From Adiantum capillus-veneris (taxonomy: Eukaryota; Streptophyta; Polypodiopsida; Polypodiales; Pteridaceae): DNA of 64,000 nt. The notes beneath the pieces are model-generated. The model did no database searches. It was not told where the DNA came from and was given only the letters and a program-made list of their open reading frames with translations. The DNA lies in NCBI GenBank assembly GCA_014529385.2, contig CM043964.1:5983997-6047996 (forward strand), given 5' to 3'. The position numbers and the translations under genes are program-made. Positions 29,048-38,639 of the stretch are shown piece after piece (the stretch's first letter is position 1; the number at the start of each line of letters is the position of its first letter).

Positions 29048-29065
29048 TCCCCGGCAGCGGCGCCA
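29048..29065 (-). other. G1 primer-binding site (tRNA-Asp type)
   Basis: In sense orientation TGGCGCCGCTGCCGGGGA begins four bases after the 5' LTR. It resembles the tRNA-Asp-complementary site known from Athila-like plant gypsy elements, with one difference from the form I remember. Confidence 0.85.
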
Positions 29066-29069
29066 AAAA

Positions 29070-29320
29070 TGTGCGCTCCTTGCCGCACTGTCGAAGCAAG
29101 GGACTTGCCAATACGCCGTGTGCGAGCCACAAACGGCTCCAAGCACACAACAAGCCTAAACTAGCAAGCTCAAGAGAGCAAAGGGTGTGTCACTCACCGC
29201 TCTACGCTCGCCTTCGTGGTGGATTCCTCGCCGCGATGAAGAAGAAGCTACAGTCGTGCCGCGCTCAACCGCTTCGCCGCCGTCGTGCCTTCGTAATGCT
29301 CAATCGCACACACACTCTCC

Positions 29321-29371
<51 letters not shown>

Positions 29372-29674
29372 GGAGGTGAAGAAGAAGAAGATGGAGATGG
29401 AGCAAGAGCACTCTTCTATTGCACAAATGAGAGAATGAGTAAAAATTAGGTTTAGTTGGCTTTTATAGGAGCTCACCCCATTCACACTTGGGCGCCCATG
29501 CTTAGCCAACTAATCCCTTGAATGTCCCAGTTAGAGTGCGCCTCTCATCGGCGATCACTCTTACCCTTTTCCTATTGGACCGACAAGCCCGGTGCCTGAC
29601 TCTACTTAAATAAATAATATGGTTACAGTGTCCGTCGTAGGCGATAGGGTGTCCGTGAGCCACGAGGGTTAACA
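29070..29674 (-). repeat. G1 5' LTR with promoter
   Basis: This 605-bp LTR is adjacent to the TGGAT duplication. TATAAAAG on the minus strand at 29460-29467 is the likely promoter for G1 RNA, with the start site some 30 nt downstream (near 29430). It contains a longer (CT)n(CA)n tract than the 3' LTR (about 29318-29370). Confidence 0.95.
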
Positions 29675-30194
29675 TGGATAAAGGAGAGTCCTAGACAGTG
29701 GCTTTGCTTCCATTGAAGGTATGTGAGCTATGGTTGATGAGTATGGTGGTAGATATAGCTATGCAGTGGATAGTTCAACATGTGCAGAGGTCTATGGATG
29801 GGAGGGAGGGTCAGACATGTGTTCAAATGTGTTGTCAGGTACATGTTTCTTGGATGATGGTATGCTTGGTGCTACTTGGTATGTAGTATGCAGTTTGATG
29901 GTGAATGCAAGGAGTGTTGAAGATAAGCTATGGGTGGCCTATAAGCATGATGGTCTATGTGCTAGAGTGAAGCACAATGGTATGGTGTTACAAATGGGTG
30001 GAAATCACCAATGGAAGGTTTTTGATCCAAGTGGAAGACATGATGTGATGCACAGGTTGGTGAACCCACTTGAAGGTTTGGCAGTAGGCTGCAATAAAAC
30101 TATGTATATATGGTTTTGGTTTGTTGATAGCGTGTGCTAGGTTTTGCAATTAGAAGTGGAATAAAGCTCTTTTTTTGTTGAACATAAATGCTCA
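29675..30194 (+). other. Element X internal region, 3' part, with an unrecognised ORF
   Basis: This resumes X after the G1 insertion. An ATG-started open frame at 29730-30140 would give a 136-aa protein (MVDEYGGRYSYAVDSST; later WKVFDPSGRHDVMHRLVNP). It has six or more Cys and many Gly and Val residues, and no domain I know. It is not RT, RNase H or integrase. It could be an accessory ORF, a decayed pol end or captured sequence; coding potential is unproven. Confidence 0.45.
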
Positions 30195-30210
30195 ACTAGG
30201 GGGTGGGCAA
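30195..30210 (+). other. Element X polypurine tract
   Basis: ACTAGGGGGTGGGCAA lies directly before TGATGGTGC, the start of the right LTR. The tract of the I1 element near 1143-1158 is almost the same (CTAGGGGATGGGCAAA). Confidence 0.7.
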
Positions 30211-32166
30211 TGATGGTGCAACCAAAGTTGATCGACCATAGAAAATAGCATGGGCAGGTACGTGCAAGCTAGCAGATGCATGACAAAGAGCACGAGCAGC
30301 TACAAAGATCCTCGGTAGGCAGGTAGCAGCAGATGTGCATGGGTAATGTGGTTTATAGGCCAAGAAGGGCTCACAAAGGGCTATTTTGGGTGTTAGATGA
30401 AAGAGGTTCAAGGTGTGGTCTTTTTGCTTGGAAATGTAAAGATTAAGTTCTTGAAGGAGCAGGTCCAGATGGATCATCAAACAGAGCTATAGAACCCAAG
30501 ATATTTGAGTTTGAAGGTGCAGTACATTGCAAATCTGAGACGGACGGGGTAGGTAGTGTCGGGTAGTTTGAGCTAGCTTGGAGCTATGGCTGTGTCGTGC
30601 TTGATTTATGGAGGTTATTGGTCTTTTTAGATCAGAAATCTGAGTCTCGGATGTCAAGATATTAGCAGATGAAGTTTCACTAGAGGCCAGTTTTTTGTCG
30701 GTTGGGTTGCCTCCATCGGTGTGCCATCTGAGATTCTTGGAACTTTGCCAAGGATTATATGCATTCTAGGCCGTGTATGGAGCAAACAAAAAGTGACGGC
30801 ATGTCAAACAGAGCCCGGATCGGAAAGTTATAGCAGTTTAATGTTGGGGGGCAATTGCGGTAAAGTGATGCCAGATGCTTTTTTTCAATCTGCTGTGTGT
30901 CGTTCGAGATGATCAGACAATTGAAGTGGGGAGAACGCAAGGGGAATTGAAGTCGGTAAAGAGCTCTCTTGGTTGGCTTTGACGGCTCGGTGAGGAGCAT
31001 TGTGCAGCATTTGGCAAACAGAGAAAAAGGGGCCAAAAAGTTGGAATGTTTGGGGTTTTTTTATTAAAAAAACTTGAAAATTTGAGGCGCTTGGGGGTGA
31101 GTCCATGGGAGACAGCCACGTGGCTCATAAAAAAACCCACATGCGGGTGCACTTGCTGGGAGTGTGGGCTATTAGCTCACAGCGTGAAGTAGTAGGGGGT
31201 ATCAAGCGAAAGAGAGAAAGCTCTCTCTCGGTGGCACCTCAAGCCAGTCCTGCAGGGCGGCGCTCGACAGCTTTTGTCGAATGGTAGCAGTCAATGGTGG
31301 TTGACGCCCGTCGGGTGGTGGCGAGCGACGATGATGTTGTGGCAGTGTCTCTTGCTTAGAGGTGGTGGAGGTAGTTCACACAGGCCCTATAGGGTGCTAA
31401 GTTTTTGAGAGCAAAGGGGAAGCCCCCACTAGAGATGTCGATAGTGCTTGGGGGGTTGTCCCATGGCATCCTGGGTGCAGTGAGTGAGAGAGAGAGAGAG
31501 AGAATCGGAGTCCCAAGGTGGACAAGGCTAGACTAGGGGGCGAGTCATGTGCAATCAAGTGAGTGAGAGATAAATAAAAGCTTGCTGATGTGGAGGGCCC
31601 ATGAAAATATGCCTAAAATGAGCAGGCCAAGTGTAAGCAATGCAAATAAATGCTACAGTGAGCTCAAAGTTGAATTGCACGAGCTAGGGAACCCATTTTT
31701 TTTCCTTTTTTGGCTTAGCCACTCCTATAAAAGGAGATGCACATGAATTTTAAGGGGCTTTTTGGTCAATTGAGTTTTTTTTTAATAAAAACATGTGGAT
31801 GCTAGTAAAGCTATCATTATTGTCTCTTGGCGTCGATTCCCCCTTTCCCCTTCCCTTCTCTGCTTATGTGGGTGCGTTTCTGGGCATGCGTTGGCGTGTG
31901 TGTTCCCTCGAGGTCTGTTGTGCAAAGAGAGATAGAGAGAGGCTGTGTATGTGTGGAAGGCTATGAGTTGAGCATAGCGGAATGATTGGGTTTGGTTGGT
32001 GCATTGCAAAGCGTGTGTGCATATGATCGTGTGCAAGTGGTGGTTTGCTTGCGAATAGTATCGAGTTTTGAAGGTGAACTCCAGTGGATTGGGGTGTTGT
32101 GTAGACCCTAAGCTATAGTGAGTCATTGTGTTGTGTTCTGGGTGTGTTCCCCTTTCCCCCTCTCCA
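30211..32166 (+). repeat. Element X right LTR
   Basis: This is 1,956 bp, with TATAAAAG at 31726-31733 and terminal CCCCCTCTCCA. Compared with the left LTR it has about 190 extra bases (about 31500-31680) and about 115 extra bases (about 31940-32060), and no duplication at its end. ORFs on either strand are shadows. Confidence 0.85.
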
Positions 32167-32199
32167 ACGCCTAGAATGCAAATGAGAGGAAATATGGCC

Positions 32200-35100
32200 C
32201 AAGGAGCTATACATACCTGGACATTTCCGACACCCCCTGTCCAATGCCTACCTGATGAGTCTAATAGGCTTGAGAATTTTGGCATCCTTGTCTTGAATTG
32301 CTTTGTAGGTTCTCATCTATGGAACACCTAATATTAGATTCTCATTCATGTGAAAGTATGTGGGCAAGAGGATCCATGAAACATAATATTCAAGTTGATT
32401 TTCCCTAAGGTTGGAGTGATGCTCTTGTTGCAACCCTTGATAGTGGCTTGACAGTACTCAAGTGGTTAAGTAGTTGCTTTGCGGTAAGTGGAATAGTTGA
32501 ACGCATTGCCCCTGTATCTGTAAAGTTTTAACTTTGTAATCATCATTCAGATTCACATCAATTCGCATATCAAGACCATCTAACCATTCGTCATCAATCT
32601 CTACCTCATCCTCTGCTAAGGGTTGAATGTGGAGGGTATTGAGTGGTATAGCTTGGAGAAGGGGTTGTCTTATCGCTTTTTGTTTGAGAACTCAAATACA
32701 AGCTTCTTCTTGAGCCTCCTCAATAACCTGTTGTCATTTAAGCTACCTTTCCTTTGATGCATGCATTCTCTTCAGAAGTTCATTAGTTAAGGTAAGGTTG
32801 TATTTACGGAGTCGACATCCACTAATCCAATTTTCCATGATTTCTCCATCTACTATGGCTAACTTGACAACCCCACCTAGTGAAACATCTTCAATCACAA
32901 AAGGACCATGTTTCTTCAATGAGTATACTAGGACTAAATCCCCTGGTTTAAAAACATTAGTCAGCAAATGTGAGTCAAAGAACTAATTTTGTTTCCGTTT
33001 TTGTGCGCACATATGGGCAAAGGCCATTAAACGTTGTTCATCTAAGTGTTGTAAGCCCTTGAATCAGTCCGACAACTCATGTCCTTTCCATTCAAACTTA
33101 GTTGCAACTCTTAGTATGGGTAATAAGAACTCCATTGGCCATATTGCATCTAGGCCATATACCAAGTTAAAGGAGCTATGTTCAAAGCTGTTTAAAGGAA
33201 ACTCAATAAGCCCATAAGGCAGAGTGAAGACACATTTCCCAGTCCGTTCTCCCTAAACTAACAATTTTGGTTAGTACAGAGCTCAAAAATTTGTTTGTAT
33301 GTTGTGCTTGACCATTCACTTGGGGATGGTAGGGTGCACATTTGTTATGGATTACCATAAACTCATCTAGTAGATATTCTATCACCTCATTGAGGAAATG
33401 CAATCCACGATCATTTACAAGCTCAATAGGAAGTTCGTATCTAGTAAAGATGCATTCGTACAGGAATGTAGCCGTGGTTCTGGCATCGTTCTTCCTGTGT
33501 CTTTGTTGGCCTTTTTGGTGTTGGTTTGGAAACTCAAAATATCATTCTTCCCCTCCTCTAAGTAGAAGCTTGGCTCTTACCTACTCCTTCTCAAAGTCCA
33601 ATCCCTCTCTTGTAATTGATTCTTCTTCCCACTCGTCCGTAGCTGTAATAGTGATCAAAGAAAACCTATTGCTCCTCAATCACCTTAATTGATACGATTT
33701 GGATGGGGACTATATCATAGTCCTGCTCATCCCAAAAATGTGTAGGTGTACATACATCCATGGTGGCCAAGATTTGAGTCCACTCAAAGGGTTCAGATAA
33801 ATATTCAGGGAATGGTTCTGATATGTAATCTGTGTCATTTACATCTCTGTCCAGAACACAGACTTCCTTTCGTAAGCTTCCCAGTTGAGAAGCACCACAC
33901 ATACAAATTGGAGTATTTTTATGTATCCAAGATGGTAGTTCAATCTCCACACAAGTTTCAGAGTCCAATTCTTGTATAGGTGTCCTCATGACATCCTTAT
34001 AAGAATGGTCCTTCAAATTCAGTCGAGTGATTGCCCCTACTTGTTTCAAGCAGAGATCATCATTGCCCCATTCTTGGATTAATTATATATGCCTCATGAA
34101 TGGTCTTCCCAAGATGGTTTTGTAATTAAGTTTCTTCCCAAAGTCTACAATGGAAAAAGTGTGTTGATAGTCAATCCCGCAGGAGCGGACTATCACATTT
34201 TCTAGTAGGCCCATTGGTTCCTCTATGTGTCCATCTACCAATTGCAATTTCGTCCTTGTTTGTCTAATTGCGGGCTTTCCCCAAGCTTCCCAAACAACTT
34301 TGGTTTCTATGGCTATGCCTCTCCAGTGTCTAAAATAGCCATTATTGTTATATCATTGTATTGTACTAGAAGAGTTGTGTTTCCTTCTCCCTTCACAATA
34401 GTCCCGGACCTTATTCATAGGTATTGATTTCACAAATTCAACATGTGTCTCTTCTTTTTGCAATTCCTCTAGGTCCATTTGAGATACTCTTTTCAATCCC
34501 ATTCTTCCCATGGTAACTTGTATATCTCCCCATAGGTATGGTCTCAGTTTTAGCAGTTCACCCAAAGTGATTGTGCACTGAATTGGTGTCGACATAATGG
34601 ATTGTAGATTAGCCACATCCAAAGACTGGCTTGGCCTTTCCAATTTTGTTGTTTTGTAGACCATTGATTTCTCTTCATTCTCACCTAAGTAAGATGGTAG
34701 TGTCCGCAAGGTTTCAGCTTTTGTAGAGTTTGACTATTCCTATCCCTAATCTCCATACAATGACTGTTCATCTAGTTTCATGGGACCAAACTCTCCTATT
34801 GGTGCTGATTTTAGAGTCAAGCTTCCATCTTTCGCTTCCCTAACTCGTTTCCACAGGTAGTTTGGCCAACCAATTTTTTGACCTTTCCTTTTTTTGGAGT
34901 TTTTTTTCTTAGGATTTTGGTATCAGCTTCTTTCGGTTCTCCTATATCTTCTTGTTGAGGATTCTGTTTTTTCATCAAGGCTTATGTGATTTGGACCAAG
35001 TTTCTATAAGCTTCTAATTTAGCTGGTTCCATTCAGGTGTTGGATAATTTTTCCATTGGTTTTCCAATGTTTGCCCGGCTTTTAGTCCATCTTGAAAAGC

Positions 35101-37780
35101 TTGCAAAGCTGCATTATTGGCTCGTAAATTTTGTCAACCAGAACAAATCCAGCAGATTTTGGTTCGGGTTCCTTAAAGTCTGTTGAAGGAGTTTGTATTT
35201 TTTCTTATGTCTCCTTCCGTATCTTTCCCTTAATCTCCTTTTGTTGTTTTTGTCTCTTGAGTTCGTATCTCTTGCGTCTTTCTTTCCTGGAGTTTTTGGA
35301 GTAATTATCGGATTCCTCTGATCCAATCGCATTTTTCTGTTTGTTTTGTGTGGTTTTTGCCCTAGTCATCACTTGAATTGGAATTATCAGTTCCCCTTGT
35401 GATGAACTACTCAACACTATTTGAACTATGTTTAAGGCAGTTTTTCCTTGTTTGTGAGATTCCTAGGGCAGTCCTCAGGAAAGTGTCCACCCTTGCGTCC
35501 ACACGCTCCACAAAATGCCTCTATAGGTCTCACATTCTTATCCGGTTCAGGACAGTCATTTTTCCAATGGTCATTCGCTCCACAGTTGTGACAATTTTCA
35601 CTTTTTGGTTTGGACATTGGCTTAACCATAGGTGGCCTAGCCCCCTGGTTTGCAAAAAGTAAACAGGTGCTATATCAGTGGGGTGCTTGGCACATCGGCT
35701 TGATAGGAACTAGAACAGGTTGGTTATACCACTCTTCTTCTATCCCCATTGGTACTGAACTAGTCTCATGATATGGAATAATGGGTACTAGCGCATGTTC
35801 CTCAGTTGGTTCCTCAGACACCATGTACTTGATCGGTATAGACCTATTCCCTGGAAGTGGATGTTGTTGACCTAATACTGGTTGAGATCGCTCTACATTC
35901 ATGGGTAATCTTTCGGGTGGGTATCTATACATGGGTTTCCCCTGTGGCCTCATTGGCACATACTGGACATTTCCATCATATTTCAGTTTGTAGTAGCACT
36001 CATTTGTCTCATGATTTGTCCATTTTTCTTCAATATTGCATTTTAATTGCCTTGTGGTCCCATAGGTTGTCCCTGATTTTGTCCCCGCACTCGGCCTAGC
36101 ATTGGCATTCTTTGCATGTTGTTCATCATATCCTTCGTGCGTTTAAATATATCTTCTATTGCATTGGCAGGAGTTGTATCTGCTGATCCTACTTGTGCTG
36201 GCATAGTGGATGTGTTTTGCTCACTATGAGTATCCTTAGATATGCTTTCCTCATTGAAGATCTCACAATTATCACTCAAGTCAATCGCATCTAAACTACA
36301 TGCTTGCCAAGTCATGTGCTTTTTACTATACAAAATTGCATGTAAATCTTTGTTTAATGATCCCTCTAGAAACAATGAGACTAGTCTTTCCTCGGTTGGA
36401 ATCTCCAACTCCGGGCGTCTGTCAATATACTACCTCATTCAAATCACACTATCTCTAACATTTTCTCCTAGCTTTTGTTTTTTGAAAGTATAGATTTGTG
36501 CCACATTACTATGCTTTATGCCCATTTTAGAACATGTGGCAACAGATCTCATGGCCAAAGTTGGCAAGTTAGTGATCGATCCAGGAGATATGGTTTGGAA
36601 CCTAGTCAAGGCTTTGCCGTCCAAGGTCATCCCAAATCCCTCAAATTGTGTATGGAAATTGATTATGCGCTCAAATGGTCATATGGGTCCCCTGCCCCAC
36701 TATATTTTTTGACCCACTTTTGGAAATCTGCTGGTCTGACTCTACGATTGTGTTCGGTCCCCATGTCTCCCTTTGAGCTGGTGTTTCTCCCATTAATCCC
36801 TCAAACTAGCCGGTTGGTAAGTGTGACTCATGTGGACCTCTTCTTGTCCTCATGTCACTCGTTTCTCCCCTGTTATAGGTGGTTTTTGCCTTTCTTTCTC
36901 TGTTGGTAGCATTGAGGTGACTACTCCTTGCTGTGCTTTCTCGTTGGTTGGCCATGTTGTCATAAGATCTAGCATTTGGATCCACGTCTTGATCAATTTC
37001 CTGTGCAGTTCCCATGATCACTTCATAGATTGAGTGTCCCTGGTACTTGGTTTGTTCAATCTTCTTTGGATTCATCATGACAAAATTATCATTGTAAAAA
37101 TCTCTAAAGAGATGAGCAAGAAGTTCTACTAGTCCCCTTTCCTTGATTTAAAAATGTATACAATTTTCAAGGGCGTCAGTTGTCCTAATCTGGCATGGAT
37201 AGTCCGTACCAAATCCTTAATATTGTTTTCTTCCCAATAATAAACTCCAAGCCTTGGGTTATCAGTGGGGATACATTTTAATGGTTTAGCATCTATTAAC
37301 TGATACCCTTATAATTATAACATTGGAGGTCCCTCCTTTACAGCCTTATATGGTATTAGGGTATCAATCCTAATCCCCAATTATCCACTAAATCAGGGTC
37401 TTGTATCTTGCAATATTGTACTCCATTTTCGTCTAGATACAGGTCATCCTGTTTGTTTGCCCTAACTTCCTCTTGAAAATCAATGGTATGTTGTCTATCC
37501 TCACTGCAAACTCCTCATTTGGGGTCAAATATATTTGGGCTTCATACTTGTTGATCTTGAAAAAAGTCAAGATGTGCTTAAACTTGAGAGAGGTCCCAAC
37601 TCCTAATTGTGTTGAAAAAGAAGACATGTATGAGCTTGAATCGGAGTAAGTGTTTGGAATTTCTTCTGCAATAGTTTCTAATGGTTTCCCTTGGTTTACA
37701 CTCTCTTCTATGGATGCTCTACTCCTATTCTCTCCTAAGTCAATCGAGTTCTTCAAAACTCTACCAGATCTTAGGTTCAT
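32200..37780 (-). pseudogene. G2: decayed G1-related gypsy polyprotein lacking RT and RNase H
   Basis: Minus-strand fragments appear in gypsy order. Gag from ATG 37780 (MNLRSGRVLKNS), with the gag core near 36440-36630 (KLGENVRDSVI). Two zinc knuckles near 35480-35610 (CHNCGANDHWKNDC; CGACGRKGGHFPEDC). First protease with LDTG (DTG codons 34322-34330) and ILGRPFMR near 34090. A stretch matching the G1 region after protease 1 at 33666-34049. Integrase core near 33203-33495 (VNDRGLHF; NGQAQHTNK, where the catalytic Glu is Gln) and C-terminal module 32743-32967. Finally a second protease-like segment at about 32265-32600. RT, RNase H and the integrase N-terminus are missing: only about 170-200 bp lie where some 2 kb would be expected. 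Many stops and frameshifts make it non-functional. No LTRs were identified. Confidence 0.85.
32265..32600 (-). pseudogene. G2 second (post-integrase) protease-like segment
   Basis: After the integrase C-terminus, the minus strand encodes EVEIDDEWLDGLDM and NDDYKVKTL. A 1-nt shift then leads into DTGAMRSTIPLTAKQLL (DTGA codons 32507-32518). Further on, across stops, comes NLILGVP-stop-MRTYKAIQD near 32330, where the stop is consistent with TGG to TAG. The flanks and order align with the G1 segment HVEIEEDGLDSDTP ... LLDTGAKYNLLS ... NLGRMWM. The spacing from DTGA to ILG is about 64 codons, in the retropepsin range. Confidence 0.7.
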
Positions 37781-38179
37781 ATATGAATTTACACTTAATT
37801 GAACTAATACTTCAAACCTGAAAGGTTGTCTTTGGTTTCAAGCGCAATGCTTCTGCCGTTTGCTCTTTTGTCCTTCATAAAGTCACAATTTCCTGCATTA
37901 CAACACTTAAATCCGTATGTGATTCCTCAATTTGTCAATCCTCAATCACAAAATTCCTTTTTCTAGTGCATGCAAAAAATTGTGAGATTCGGCTTAGTTT
38001 TATCTTATGAGCGCCTAAGATAATCACACCTATCTGTAGGGTCTATCTCAACTATTATCATAGAATTGGGGTTTCTGCAGCCTGCCCAAGTCAATCTTGG
38101 TGTCAAAAGGTCAAAAATGCTTTCCTGGTGGAAGATTTATCTTCGACGCGCTTAAGATAAAAATTCTCTATTTAGACAT
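37781..38179. other. Unassigned DNA upstream of G2 gag
   Basis: No ORF, primer-binding site or LTR edge could be recognised. It should hold the G2 leader, but it ends at the Copia-B1 LTR at 38180. Confidence 0.4.
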
Positions 38180-38207
38180 TGAAGTCACGGAGCGGAGCGT
38201 GGATCGA

Positions 38208-38277
<70 letters not shown>

Positions 38278-38452
38278 TACACAGAGAGCTTACACAATAC
38301 ACAAAGAATTTGTTTTGAAGGGTTATCTCCCAAAACCTTATTATCCACAAAAGTATATGTGAGTATATACAAAGAGTTAGTGATAAGTGACTTAGGCGGG
38401 CGGGCGGGTGGCCATATCCGTATAAGAGGCCACTTGGCCTTTAATCCCAACA
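38180..38452 (-). repeat. Copia-B1 3' LTR
   Basis: In sense orientation it runs from TGTTGGGATTAAAGG to CCGTGACTTCA. It contains a (CA)n/(CT)n compound tract (about 38213-38275) and a TATATACTC stretch that could act as TATA box. The start resembles the Copia-B2 LTR (TGTTGGGGTATAAAG). Confidence 0.9.
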
Positions 38453-38639
38453 ACCTCCCACTTAAAGTCCAATGTGGTACTTTAAGTAACTGTAAATCTA
38501 TGAACATAAATGTACAAAGATTTACATGGCTACCATCTATCCAATGCCCAATAACTCACGACAATGCACAAAGCCCTCTCCTGGAAGTCCCTTTGTGAGT
38601 AGATCAGCAGGATTGTCCTTGGTGTGGATCTTCAGCAGT

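Larger units (their letters stand above)
16496..29674 (-). mobile_element. G1: near-complete Ty3/gypsy retrotransposon with extra C-terminal domains
   Basis: This 13.2-kb element is nested in X in reverse orientation. LTRs of 599 and 605 bp start TG and end CA. The flanking 5 bp TGGAT (16491-16495 and 29675-29679) is an exact target-site duplication. The primer-binding site fits tRNA-Asp and a purine tract adjoins the 3' LTR. Sense-strand order is leader, gag-protease, pol (RT, RNase H, integrase, second protease-like domain, W[VI]PK repeats), an extra ORF, then a ~1.2-kb untranslated tail. The LTRs differ by roughly a dozen substitutions plus microsatellite length. One in-frame TGA separates gag-protease from pol. 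Non-chromovirus (Athila-like or related) affiliation is likely. Confidence 0.95.
12582..32166 (+). mobile_element. Element X: old gag-only LTR retrotransposon, interrupted by G1
   Basis: Two direct repeats of about 1.7 and 1.95 kb (12582-14310 and 30211-32166) bound an internal region. Without the 13.2-kb G1 insertion and a copia scrap, that region is only about 2 kb. It holds decayed gag-like sequence and one unrecognised ORF, and no protease, RT, RNase H or integrase. A purine tract (30195-30210) precedes the right LTR. The LTRs differ by several indels of 100 bp or more, so the insertion is old. I could not confirm a target-site duplication. The architecture is that of a non-autonomous element with a gag domain that relied on proteins from a partner. 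Confidence 0.8.
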
